This document shows positions 1 through 8,569 of a DNA stretch of 38,515 nucleotides, piece by piece. Both the position numbers and the translations under genes were made by a program. The DNA lies in assembly GCA_009746045.1 (NCBI GenBank), contig RPFO01001382.1, positions 1-38,515 on the forward strand, read 5' to 3'. The DNA is from Mesostigma viride (lineage: Eukaryota; Streptophyta; Mesostigmatophyceae; Mesostigmatales; Mesostigmataceae). A model generated the notes under the pieces. That model was given only the letters and a program-made list of their open reading frames with translations, was not told where the DNA came from and made no database searches. Each line of letters starts with the position of its first letter. Position 1 is the stretch's first letter.

Positions 1-435
1 AGGGCAAAAACCCCCTTTCTCCTTCATGCCAGAGGCAAGCACAGCAGAGCAATCGGACACGGTAGACGATCCGGCAAGTTCTGTGCATGGGTGCAATAAT
101 AAGACCCGTGTGAGCATATCATAAAAGGAGCGTGGGCAAGTAAGCTAACCATAGCCAGGACGATATGAATATCCTGGATAATTTCGGGTAAGTGGGTATA
201 TTTATTATCCAATTATAGACCAGAGATGTAAAATGGGAAAATATGAGTAATCAGCCAATCCCAGCACACAGCGGGGTGAATATGTGACTCACACAGCCAC
301 GAAATCATGCCAAAAGGTCCTATGTTCGATTCCTTGCTGGTAGCTACCTACGCTCCGGCGAAAGTGACCCGTTTTCCCGGGTTGCGCGACTTGTGAAAAT
401 CGGCTAAGTCCCGTGGTCTCCCAGCGGGTGGGGGG

Positions 436-639
436 TTAGCGCCTCCAAGGCCCCCCGAATAGGACCATGGCCGGAATAAATACGGGCGTGAACAATGCAA
501 GCTTAATACGTTTAGATAAGGGGTAGTTTTCGTACGATTCGCGCGTGTGCCCTGAATACAGGTGGTCGTATGCTAAGGCTATGTTCGCGAGTATGAGATA
601 GTACAGCAGTAGTGCTTTGATGATGGACACAATGATCAT
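436..639 (-). CDS. Small membrane protein, tandem copy 1
   Basis: A 67-residue protein starting at an ATG. Residues about 3-24 are strongly hydrophobic (MIIVSIIKALLLYYLILANI) and form a probable signal anchor. After a polar stretch containing HTRESYENYPLSKR, a second hydrophobic segment lies at about 47-62, followed by a basic end. The next gene (683-871) has the same opening and the same HTR-(E/K)-S core, so the two are tandem duplicates. I do not recognise the family and infer only a membrane location. Confidence 0.6.
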   Translation of the reverse strand: MIIVSIIKALLLYYLILANIALAYDHLYSGHTRESYENYPLSKRIKLALFTPVFIPAMVLFGGPWRR

Positions 640-682
640 TGTCTTTTCATTATGGACATAATTTTGCCAATCGGGGTTGCGC

Positions 683-871
683 CTAAAAGCCGAGTAACCC
701 GAACGGGACTGCGGGGGAGAACACCAGCACTAGGAGAATACGCTTATTCCAAGGGAATTTGTCAAACGATTTGCGCGTGTGTTCCATGTACAAGTGTTCC
801 CATGCTAAGGAGAGGTTGACGCAAATGAGATAGTACAGCAATAATGCTTTGATGATGGACACAATGATCAT
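683..871 (-). CDS. Small membrane protein, tandem copy 2
   Basis: A 62-residue protein, reading from the ATG that gives the same MIIVSIIKALLLYYLI opening as the downstream copy at 436-639. An upstream extension to 907 exists but is absent from the paralogue, so I prefer 871. It has an N-terminal hydrophobic anchor, a polar middle with HTRKSFDKFPWNKR, and a hydrophobic C-terminal segment. The two copies are 43 bases apart on the same strand, which fits local duplication and perhaps joint transcription. The function is unknown. Confidence 0.6.
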   Translation of the reverse strand: MIIVSIIKALLLYYLICVNLSLAWEHLYMEHTRKSFDKFPWNKRILLVLVFSPAVPFGLLGF

Positions 872-1012
872 GGTCTTTTTATTATAAAAATAAATAATAT
901 CACTCAATCGTGTTTCCTATACTGCATCACTTGCGCCCGAAGAGCGTAGGAATTCCCTCAGTCACGAGAAGGTCAAGCACGCCGCGGAGGAACTGCTTCT
1001 CCTCGGCTCTGT

Positions 1013-1903
1013 TCATGGGCTGCAAGTTGACTCCAAGGGGACAAACTCGTCCCTCTGGTCTTTGGGTTTTTCCAGGAGCTTCTTCAAGCCGTTGTCTTGG
1101 CTGTACCCCTCCAAGAGGATCTTCGCCTTGAAGGGCGCGTTCCTTGCGCAATTGTGGCAGCGGACGCGGATCTGGTCCGAGAACTGGTCCGGGACAATAT
1201 AGGCAGACATGACGTCGTGCAAGAACCTCACCGTGCAGGTGGAGCACTCCTTCGGGGGCCAACAGCTCGCAACGTTCGAGTTCTGCAGGTAGAGAGAAGT
1301 CCCTTGCTCACCGGCCTGCGTGTCCATCTTCCAGTCCCTCACGAAACTCTGCACGAGCTCGTTCTCCTTTTCTGTTCTGACTTCGTTGTCGGCCACTTTC
1401 AACTTGCGAATTGCGATCACGACCTTCTTTTGGTAGCAGGGCTCGCACAGAGTGGTCTTGTTGCGCATGTGCTGCGTTGCAGGCGTATCGTGGACGAAGG
1501 CAGCTCCAGTGACGTACGACATGCACTCCACGCACGAATAGGAGCGGCGAGGTGGCGTATCTTGCTCAGGGACTCGGTAGCGCATGAGCGAATCCGAGTA
1601 CTTGTGCACGAAGTCGGCGATTTGAGGGATGGCCTTGACGCAGCCATCGCACTTGCACTCGACGGAGCCTTGGTCGTTTTTGAAGAGGTAGAAAAAGTCC
1701 GTCGGCATGTGGAAACAGGTGTCGCAGATACGCGGCCTCACCAAGTCGAAAGCGGAGTCCTTGACGGGGTTCGACTCGTCGCTGTGCTCCACGAGGACAG
1801 GCTTCTTGCAGGCGTGCTTCTTTCGCTTGGATATGGCTGCCAAGGAGAGAGGGAACAGCGGGGTGTTGTTGAGGCGAACAGAGGACCTGGTAGCGGGAGC
1901 CAT
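1013..1903 (-). CDS. Cys-rich protein with several CxxC pairs
   Basis: A 296-residue protein if started at the ATG at 1903 in a good Kozak-like context (CCATGG on the reverse strand). An upstream in-frame ATG at 2008 would add 35 residues that look like translated leader. CxxC pairs occur in order: ICDTC, CKCDGC, SCVEC, LCEPC, CSTC and RCHNC, which suggests three or so treble-clef or zinc-ribbon folds. The N-terminus is basic (SKRKKHACKK). It could be a nucleic-acid-binding or RING-like protein, but the cysteine spacing matches no family I can name. Its upstream region carries the GGTTAC motifs also found before 2288-3169, 3924-5351 and 7478-8224. Confidence 0.7.
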   Translation of the reverse strand: MAPATRSSVRLNNTPLFPLSLAAISKRKKHACKKPVLVEHSDESNPVKDSAFDLVRPRICDTCFHMPTDFFYLFKNDQGSVECKCDGCVKAIPQIADFVHKYSDSLMRYRVPEQDTPPRRSYSCVECMSYVTGAAFVHDTPATQHMRNKTTLCEPCYQKKVVIAIRKLKVADNEVRTEKENELVQSFVRDWKMDTQAGEQGTSLYLQNSNVASCWPPKECSTCTVRFLHDVMSAYIVPDQFSDQIRVRCHNCARNAPFKAKILLEGYSQDNGLKKLLEKPKDQRDEFVPLESTCSP

Positions 1904-2165
1904 GGATGGATGAGAGTGCAAGAGGGATTGCGCGAGAGAAAACGAGAGCGAGATGGGAAACAAGTCGCAAACTTGGAGTCTTTGTACCTCTCGGGAGCGG
2001 CTGTCCACGGGGACACAGAGTTTCGGTTACTTATCCACTGGATTTCGGTTACGAGCGGCGCGGCGCTGTACGGCCTTAACGACGGGAATACGGTTACAAA
2101 CGACGCGACGCCGTACGGACTTATCCAAAGGGTTTCAGTTACGACTTACGGATAGTGTACGGACC
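1904..2165 (-). promoter_or_regulatory. Upstream region with GGTTAC motifs
   Basis: The region before the Cys-rich gene contains TTTCGGTTAC (twice), ACGGTTAC, CAGTTACG and ACTTACGG in about 130 bases, interleaved with CTTATCCA (twice). The same GGTTAC(G) word is dense in the other two left-region promoters. I see no clear TATA box for this gene. A regulatory role is inferred from recurrence. Confidence 0.45.
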
Positions 2166-2287
2166 CGTCCTGAAATACTACTTGAAGTAATTTGCCACTT
2201 GGCATGCAATTGTGATTGACTCATTGTTGGTATTCAAGTTTATGTGAAAATGGTTTTTCATTAATAAAAATAATACACAAGGATCAT

Positions 2288-3169
2288 TTACTGAACCAGA
2301 GATACATCCACTTGCTTTCCAGCAACGACAATTTCAGTGGAAGGATTGGCCTTGGCCATCTCGGCGTGCATCCTAGCAATGTGGTCTTCCCGGATCCTCT
2401 GGCACTGCTCCTGCCAGGCACGATTCTCAGCATCCCGAATCTCCCCCCAAGCCATCGCATTCTCGAGTTGAATTTCCTTGATTTTTGCAGGGGGGTCCTC
2501 GAGCTGGCTAACGGAAGTCAGGTACGTGGTGATAGGCGTCCACGAACCGGGCATGGGGAGGTGAAACTTTTCATGAACTCTCTCCAAGCGCGTCTTCGGC
2601 GCGCCGGGGGCGGAGGGAACCATATCCTCCTGGGTAAAGTTGAACATCGTGAACCAATCCAGCACGGAGTAGGCCGGAGCCCAGATGATGCCCACCTTGA
2701 GAATCGGTTTAGGCTGCCGGGAGGATACGGGGAAGTTGACCTTGAGCGGAATCGGGTTGCCAATCGGATCCAATTCATGATGCCAAAACGCTTCATAGGC
2801 GAGAGGCCTTATCTTCTTAAGAACGGGCCCTTGTTTTATTTTCCCGGGCAGCATGGTCTCCTCATGAGAGCGCACGGAACGGCCGTTCTTGAGCTGAGTC
2901 GGGGAAACGAGCGCGCAGTGGGCAAAAAGCATTTCCAAAGAGTCTGGAAAGCCCCCCATTACTGCAAATTGATCCATAACGTGAGCTGTCACCTTGGTCA
3001 TCATCCTCATCCCCGTTTCCGCGGTTTGAGCCACCAGTTGACCCACCTCAGCGAACTCCCCCACGCACAAGACCCTGAACTCGGAGAAGTCACCAAATGG
3101 ATCCGTTTTCTCACGGAGTTCGTAAAGCTCTGGGACTTTGTACACTTGAGAAACGATCTGGTTGGCCAT
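2288..3169 (-). CDS. Unknown protein of the left-region GC-rich gene set
   Basis: A 293-residue protein that I do not recognise. The start at 3169 is supported by a GA-repeat leader immediately upstream and a GGTATAAAA box about 79 bases away. It lacks a signal peptide or membrane segment. The N-terminal third is mixed alpha/beta-like. The middle has Pro-rich loops and an aromatic stretch (IIWAPAYSVLDWFTMFNF). The last 70 residues are rich in E, Q and R and probably helical (QLENAMAWGEIRDAENRAWQ). It is divergently arranged with 3924-5351 across a 750-base shared promoter region. Confidence 0.75.
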   Translation of the reverse strand: MANQIVSQVYKVPELYELREKTDPFGDFSEFRVLCVGEFAEVGQLVAQTAETGMRMMTKVTAHVMDQFAVMGGFPDSLEMLFAHCALVSPTQLKNGRSVRSHEETMLPGKIKQGPVLKKIRPLAYEAFWHHELDPIGNPIPLKVNFPVSSRQPKPILKVGIIWAPAYSVLDWFTMFNFTQEDMVPSAPGAPKTRLERVHEKFHLPMPGSWTPITTYLTSVSQLEDPPAKIKEIQLENAMAWGEIRDAENRAWQEQCQRIREDHIARMHAEMAKANPSTEIVVAGKQVDVSLVQ

Positions 3170-3923
3170 AGCTGAGAGAGAGAGAGAGAGAGTTAGAGAT
3201 CAGGTGATAGTGAGAGCGAGGTGAGAGCCCCGTGGTCGTGCACCGGGTTTTATACCTTCCAGGCCGCCGCGGCGGTTACAAGGTGCTGAATTAGCCACGT
3301 AGCCACTTTTCGGCCGTTACCTGGCCGCGGTCCACCACGGGGATATTTATTTTCGCGGCCACGCAGCCACGGGAGAACTTTCCGGCGGTTACTTTGTCCA
3401 CGGGGGCAGGGTTTTTGCGGTTACGGAACCACGAGGAAAATATCTGGCGGTTACGTTGTCCACGGGGACAGGGTTTTCGCGGCCACGCAGCCACGGGGAA
3501 AAATATCCGGCGGTTACGGAATCGGATAGTTACGGTTACGCCGCCGCGGAAAAAATCCCGTGGCCTTCCACGGTCTACGGGGACAAGATAGTTACGGTTA
3601 CGCTTCTAGCGGAAAAAAATCCCGTGGTCGCCAGTGTCCACGGGGACAAGATATTTACGGTTACGCTTCTAGAAGAAAAATTCCCGTGGTCGCCAGTGTC
3701 CACGGGACACTTTTGCGCGGTTACGACGACGGTTACGGTTGCACGCGCCTATCTAGCGGCTCGTGGCTCGCCACGAAGCGATATGCGGACTTCAGCACTC
3801 GACCACGGGAGATCTCGTCAAGAAGTGGCAGCAAGGTATAAAAGGCGCCTCCCCACCTCGTCTCGCCACTCGCATCCCACTCGCTCAACGCACCCAACAC
3901 TCTCCTCTCACACTTTCGCAGCT
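3170..3923. promoter_or_regulatory. 750-bp divergent promoter with motif arrays
   Basis: Between two divergent genes lies a gene-free region with a GGTATAAAA box facing each way: 3248-3256 on the minus strand and 3835-3843 on the plus strand, each about 80 bases from its ATG. Between them are many copies of CGGTTAC(G) and of TCCACGGGG(ACA). Around 3525-3700 they form tandem units of 62-63 bp, with gatagttacggttacg at 3525 and 3587 and a variant at 3650. Next to the 3169 start is a GA dinucleotide run (about 3175-3192). Long open frames here are only translations of the repeats. Confidence 0.7.
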
Positions 3924-5351
3924 ATGGCGGAATACCAAGGCCCCTCGGATCTCGCCATCCTCCTGTGCGAGCGGGATATCTTCCTCAAGCGCGAAGTTTT
4001 TCTGGCCAGAGGCGAGGCGCATTTCGGCAATTTCAAGAAGCCTATCCCTTTTCTCCTCTACGAGTACAGCGGGAGGCCTTCCACCGACAAGTTCAAGCGC
4101 CATCGCACCTCCCTTCACGGCTTGAAGAAGGCTCGCAGCGTTTTCCAGAAGTCCGTGCAGCTCTACAACGAGCCGCCCAAAATCCGCACCACGCCGACTC
4201 CGCGGGGTACCTTCATTACGTGGTCATGCGACGCCAAGAACTGGAACGACAAGATCGAGCTCGGCCTCAACGACGAGCTGGTGGAGAAGGCGCACATGCA
4301 GAGGGAGAAGACGATCGAGCTCCTCTGCGACACCACCAAGGAGATCTGTTGGAACGGCTTTATGCACGCAAGGAGCGCCAAAGACGCCGAGAAGCTGGGC
4401 CAGAAGCTGGACATCAAGGAGCTGGTGCGCAGGAAGGACTTTTTCGACGAGAGGCGCATCTGGCTCGAGATGAGGGAGGCCGAAGACGGCAAGAAAGAAC
4501 TCAGCGCGTCCGCGTCGAGGTACTCCATCGACTGCGACGGGGGCAGGCCTTCCGCTTTGAAGTTCTTCGTGAACCACAACCCGAGGATGCACTCCAACCT
4601 CATCTGGATGCTTACCAAGTCCAGGATGGAATTCAACATGTCCGCGCCTTCGGAGGAGCAGCTCGACACCAGCGAGAGCATCAAGCCGGCGATCAAGAAC
4701 ATGGAGGAAGTCGTTCGCAGGCTGAGGGATATCCGGTTCAAGGTGCACATGCGGAATCCCTCCCGGGACCCGATGGAATCCGAGAGGATGGAGAAGGCCT
4801 CCGAGTGCGTCCCCTATTGGGTCCACAAGGGGTTCAGGGCCTTGCCCGCTTGGTGCCTGACCCCGGTGCTGGCGGAGATCAAGAAGGAGCGCGCTGCGAT
4901 CCCTTTGGAGCAGAGGGTCATGTACGAGTTTCCAATCTACCAGGCGCGGTTGCAGGAGGAGTGCTTGGAGGAGCTGAGGGAGTATGAGAAGCACCCAGCA
5001 ACGACGGAGGAGGAGGTCGCAGAAATGCGTGCCGAGCGCTTGATGCACAAGACCATGATGCTGTCGAGGCTGTTTGAGCAGGAGGAGAGGGAGCTGCAGG
5101 AGGAGAGGAGGCAGAAGGAGAAGAAGGAGCGCGAGGAGAAGATGTTGCAGGAGGAGAGGAGGAAGGCAGAGGGCATTCCGTCCGCCTTCTGCATGTGGCG
5201 CCAGGAGGAGCAGGCGCCAGTGGTGCAGGCTGTGGAGCAGGCGCCGGTCGTGCAGATCACACAGATGATCCTGCGCAGCTCCTCGCGGAAGCGCGGGGAG
5301 ATGGAGAAGATGGTGACCCGTTCTCGCGCCAAGGTGGCCAGGGTTGTGTAA
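3924..5351 (+). CDS. Unknown 475-residue protein with charged coiled-coil C-terminus
   Basis: The start is the ATG at 3924 (GCTATGG), 81 bases after the GGTATAAAA box. The frame is open upstream, but that part is translated promoter repeat. Residues 1-400 are soluble and mixed, with no motif I know. Residues about 350-425 are an E/R/K-rich coiled coil (EEERELQEERRQKEKKEREE). The tail has two copies of EQAPVVQ and ends in a basic segment (SRKRGEMEKMVTRSRAKVARVV) that could bind nucleic acid or act as a nuclear signal. The function is unknown. Confidence 0.8.
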   Translation: MAEYQGPSDLAILLCERDIFLKREVFLARGEAHFGNFKKPIPFLLYEYSGRPSTDKFKRHRTSLHGLKKARSVFQKSVQLYNEPPKIRTTPTPRGTFITWSCDAKNWNDKIELGLNDELVEKAHMQREKTIELLCDTTKEICWNGFMHARSAKDAEKLGQKLDIKELVRRKDFFDERRIWLEMREAEDGKKELSASASRYSIDCDGGRPSALKFFVNHNPRMHSNLIWMLTKSRMEFNMSAPSEEQLDTSESIKPAIKNMEEVVRRLRDIRFKVHMRNPSRDPMESERMEKASECVPYWVHKGFRALPAWCLTPVLAEIKKERAAIPLEQRVMYEFPIYQARLQEECLEELREYEKHPATTEEEVAEMRAERLMHKTMMLSRLFEQEERELQEERRQKEKKEREEKMLQEERRKAEGIPSAFCMWRQEEQAPVVQAVEQAPVVQITQMILRSSSRKRGEMEKMVTRSRAKVARVV

Positions 5352-5383
5352 ATTAGGATGTCCTCGTACACACTTAGTCTAGC

Positions 5384-5397
5384 CCCGTGACGGGGTG
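5384..5397 (+). terminator. GC-rich 3' stem-loop after the 3924-5351 gene
   Basis: CCCCG-TGA-CGGGG lies 33 bases after the stop codon and is followed by a T-rich stretch (CCTTTATTTTTTAATG). Hairpins that define mRNA 3' ends are known in several giant viruses, and this one is in the right place. The role is inferred. Confidence 0.5.
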
Positions 5398-5511
5398 TAA
5401 TCTATCCTTTATTTTTTAATGAAAAAACACAAGTCCAACAATGAGCCCAATCTCAACAATGAGTCACCCAAACTTTCGCGAAAAAACACAAGTCCTAAAC
5501 AGCCTAGGTAG

Positions 5512-5803
5512 GTGACAGACGCAAGCATAGTCCACGGGAGTGACAGATGCGAGCATAGTCCACGGGAGTGACAGACGCAAGCATAGTCCGGCAGGTGACA
5601 GACGCAAGCATAGTCCGGCAGGTGACAGACGCAAGCATAGTCCACGGGAGTGACAGATGCGAGCATAGTCCACGGGAGTGACAGATGCGAGCATAGTCCA
5701 CGGGAGTGACAGATGCGAGCATAGTCCACGGGAGTGACAGATGCGAGCATAGTCCACGGGAGTGACAGATGCGAGCATAGTCCACGGGAGTGACAGATGC
5801 GAG
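5512..5803. repeat. 28-bp tandem repeat, 11 copies
   Basis: Unit gtgacaga(c/t)gc(a/g)agcatag + tccacggga. Starts are at 5512, 5540, 5568, 5595, 5622, 5650, 5678, 5706, 5734, 5762 and 5790 (last copy truncated). Two units use TCCGGCAG instead of TCCACGGGA and are 27 bp. There are no unique spacers, so this is not CRISPR. All three minus-strand frames are open through the array because 28 is not a multiple of three; I regard it as non-coding. The word CCACGGG is shared with the left-region promoters. Confidence 0.85.
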
Positions 5804-5825
5804 AAGCGCGACGAGGCCCGCGGCA

Positions 5826-7330
5826 GTGTGGAGTGGAGATGGAGATAGTGGAGATTCATCTCCATACCCCCCCTCCCTTCTCCTAAAACTTTTCTGGCAG
5901 GAAATACTCGCGCAAATTCCAATATTGTCCCGTGGAATCCTAACTGTCCCATTCCAAGTATTTTACGCGATGGTGACAGACGCCAGCACGGGGTGGAGAT
6001 AGTGGAGATGGAGGTGGAGATAGGTACCTCCACCACTTTGACCTTTGTGTTTCGAAAAGGAGAAGGATTTCGGAGGAAAGGGACAGCGGGATCGGATAGG
6101 GGGAGTCTCTAGGATTCTGATAAACCGGGTTTCATGACAAGTTTCTCGGTGCTCGAGAGCCAGTCCTCGGGGTTCCACGGAGTGGAGATAGTGGAGATAG
6201 TGGAGATGCATCTCCATACCCCCCCCTCCTTCCAAAAACTTTTTTGGCTGGAACGGAATGCAGTCTCTGCGCTGGCAGGTGCCGGGAAATGCTAAGAATA
6301 TACATAAAATTTTATGGGCAGCAGAGAGAAATAGTTATAAATATACAAAATTTTATGGGCAGCAGAGGGAAACTTTTATACTTCCCGTGGAATATATACA
6401 AAATTTTATGGGCAGCAGAGGGAAACTTTTATACTTCCCGTGGAATATATACAAAATTTTATGGGCAGCAGAGGGAAACTTTTATACTTCCCGTGGAATG
6501 TATACAAAATTTTATGGGCAGCAGAGGGAAACTTTTATACTTCCCGTGGAATGTATACAAAATTTTATGGGCAGCAGAGAGAAATAGTCGTAAATATACA
6601 AAATTTTATGGGCAGCAGAGAGACAGTGCTTGGCGGCAGATGCGAGAACTCTGGTCCAGGAAAAAGTTTTTCAAGGGAGGGGGGGGTATGGAGATGAATC
6701 TCCACTATCTCCACTATCTCCACTCTGTCGAATGCCGAGAATTCTCCCCACCCGGTGGGAACTGGGTCGAGAGAGGGGCGGGCACGGAAAGCCAGAGAGT
6801 CGCCTGATCGCATCCCGCTATCCGTTTCCTCCAAAATCCTTCTCCTTTTCAGAAAACAAAGGTCGAAGTCGTGGAGGTACCTATCTCCACCTCTATCTCC
6901 ACTATCTCCACTCCGTCCCCGCCCGGGAAAGTTTTTCGAGAGGAGGGGGGGGGTGGAGATGCATCTCCACTATCTCCACTATCTCCACCGCCCCGCGCAC
7001 CCTCTTATGCTGTCACTCGTCACCATCGCGTAAAATACTTATAATTGGACAGTTAGGATTCCACGGGACAATATTGGAATTTGCATGAGTATTTCCTGCC
7101 AGAAAAGTTTTGGGAGAAGGGAGGGGGGGGTATGGAGATGCATCTCCACTATCTCCACTATCTCCACCGCCCCGCGCACCCTCTTATGCTGTCACTCGTC
7201 ACCATCGCGTAAAATACTTATAATTGGACAGTTAGGATTCCACGGGACAATATTGGAATTTGCATGAGTATTTCCTGCCAGAAAAGTTTTGGGAGAAGGG
7301 AGGGGGGGTATGGAGATGCATCTCCACTAT
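5826..7330. repeat. Large imperfect inverted repeat with palindrome array
   Basis: Positions 5877-5978 are repeated in inverted orientation at about 7019-7120 and again at about 7198-7300. Positions 6023-6095 are inverted at 6809-6881. The right arm also has a direct duplication of period 179 (about 6950-7130 and 7129-7320). The 16-bp palindrome TGGAGATGCATCTCCA, or a one-base variant, occurs at 5849, 6201, 6689, 6954, 7133 and 7311. Each copy abuts runs of CTCCACTAT and a G- or C-tract. No gene is supported here. It may be a nested miniature-transposon cluster, a replication origin or a recombination product. Confidence 0.8.
6306..6620. repeat. 53/41-bp tandem repeat at the centre of the inverted repeat
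   Basis: Seven copies of AAAATTTTATGGGCAGCAGAG start at 6306, 6347, 6400, 6453, 6506, 6559 and 6600. The inner spacings are 53 bp and the two outer spacings 41 bp. Inner units add GAAACTTTTATACTTCCCGT, which reads AGTATAAAAG on the minus strand, so each inner unit carries a TATA-like word. The array sits between the two arms of the large inverted repeat. Open frames across it are translated repeat. Confidence 0.8.
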
Positions 7331-7477
7331 CTCCATCTCCACCCCCTATGCCAGAATTAGAGAAGACTCATTGTGGGCACGCATGTTTGAGACACAAGTC
7401 GAGTTTGCATTAAAAATAGGATTACGAGTTTCATAAATAGGAGAGAGGGGCTGACAGAGTCCTATTCCCCACAGTAT

Positions 7478-8224
7478 TCACAGTTTGACAGAGGCGGCCA
7501 TCTCGTGCAGGCTCTTGCACGGATCGAAGGTGGCATCCAAGTCCAGATCGTCAAAGTTGCAGCCGAAGAACGTGTCATCCACGTCCAGATCCTGGCGGGG
7601 GGACTTGCTCCCCACCTCCTCCTCCTCCTCGGAGGAGGTGTAAGAGTACGAGGGGACGGAGCCTTCGAAATCGCTCATCTCGTGATCGGAAGGAGCCTGC
7701 TCCTCCTCCTCCTGCTCCTCCTCCTCCTGCTCGACTTGGTCGACAGAAACGGGGGACTCGCGATTTTCCCTGTCCATCCGGGCCAAACGGGCATTCTCCA
7801 GCTCGCGAGCGGCGTTTTCGCGGCCCAAAATCTCGTCGCGAGTCACCACCCAGGCGGCAAGCGGGTTGCCGCGAGAGAAATCGGAGCACCGCATGGAGAG
7901 TCTGGGCAGATCCTTGACTCTGGCGCCCATCCCGTCGTGCGGGGGCTTGAAATCGCGGCGGCGGCGGGAGGGAACGCACACCTTCTTGGGGGCGGGGAAG
8001 TTCTCCTCACGGGGCGTTTCGAAGAGCCCCATTTCGTGCTTCATCCGCTGCCATAGCTCCTCCTCCATCCTCTGCTTCTCGGCCTTGTTGCGCTTTGCGT
8101 TGGCGAGGCGTTTGGAGCGGCACTTGGAACAGCGACTCGTGCGCTTGCAACCGCGCTTGGGGAGGAACTCGTCGCTGTCCTTCGGGAAACGCAGGCCGCA
8201 ATCGCGGCAGGCCGCAGTCGCCAT
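7478..8224 (-). CDS. Zinc-ribbon protein with acidic C-terminus, possible transcription regulator
   Basis: A 248-residue protein. The N-terminus holds a four-cysteine finger, CRDC at 6-9 and CSKC at about 32-35 (with one more Cys between), followed by a basic helix (RSKRLANAKRNKAEKQR). The middle is basic (PSRRRRDF). From about 155 onward the protein is strongly acidic, with poly-Glu runs, a Ser/Tyr/Glu stretch, and a final Asp/Phe/Leu-rich segment (NFDDLDLDATFDP) resembling acidic activation domains. A DNA-binding regulator is a reasonable inference, not shown. The start at 8224 lies 75 bases from a GGTATAAAA box (8299-8307), after a GA-rich leader like that of 2288-3169. Confidence 0.75.
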   Translation of the reverse strand: MATAACRDCGLRFPKDSDEFLPKRGCKRTSRCSKCRSKRLANAKRNKAEKQRMEEELWQRMKHEMGLFETPREENFPAPKKVCVPSRRRRDFKPPHDGMGARVKDLPRLSMRCSDFSRGNPLAAWVVTRDEILGRENAARELENARLARMDRENRESPVSVDQVEQEEEEQEEEEQAPSDHEMSDFEGSVPSYSYTSSEEEEEVGSKSPRQDLDVDDTFFGCNFDDLDLDATFDPCKSLHEMAASVKL

Positions 8225-8500
8225 GGCAGGAAATGGAAAGGGTTCGAGAGCGTGAGAGAGAGAGAGCGAGAGTGCGTGCGACGAGGAGGGCGGCGGGGTT
8301 TTATACCCGCGCGGTGCTCGCCTCGCCGCGTGAAAAAATTACGCGGTCGGCGGTTAGGTTCCGTTACGTGTCCGTGGACACTTATTCGGGCGCGAGACGC
8401 GCCACGTCTCCTCCGAAAACCGTTACTTCCCGTGCCGGGCCGCGGTTACGGACGGACCAAACGGCGGTTACGCGCCGACCGCCAGCCGTTACGGTACCAC
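8225..8500 (-). promoter_or_regulatory. Promoter of the acidic zinc-ribbon gene
   Basis: A GA-rich leader is followed by GGTATAAAA (minus strand, 8299-8307), then repeated (G/C)GTTA(C/G) words: CGGTTAGG, CCGTTACG, CCGTTACT, CGGTTACG (twice) and CCGTTACGG, plus GTCCGTGGACAC. The layout matches the divergent promoter at 3170-3923. Confidence 0.6.
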
Positions 8501-8569
8501 GGGCCGACCCAGAGACGGTGCACCGCACGGACCCTGGAGGGGACCCTGAGAGGGACCCAAGGGGGGGGG

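Noticed and set aside
24-212. 62-residue minus-strand frame at the left edge
   Set aside because: It begins with TTG, lacks an ATG in a useful place and has no similarity to the neighbouring small membrane pair.
1097-2155. Long plus-strand frame antisense to the Cys-rich gene
   Set aside because: It is a GC-driven shadow; the opposite frame has the structured CxxC pairs and promoter.
2216-3175. Long plus-strand frame antisense to 2288-3169
   Set aside because: Shadow of the real gene, and it would run through that gene's start region without promoter support.
3456-3923. N-terminal extension of the 3924-5351 gene
   Set aside because: The stretch is translated promoter repeat; the TATA box at 3835 and the good ATG at 3924 favour the shorter start.
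5512-5803. CRISPR-like regular repeats
   Set aside because: Units are contiguous with no unique spacers and no cas genes are near; this is a simple tandem array.
5409-6036. Minus-strand repetitive proteins over the 28-bp array
   Set aside because: All frames are open because the unit has no stops and is not a multiple of three; the protein repeats are by-products.
6244-6807. Plus-strand repetitive proteins over the 53-bp array
   Set aside because: They are translations of the repeat in several frames, without start context or family.
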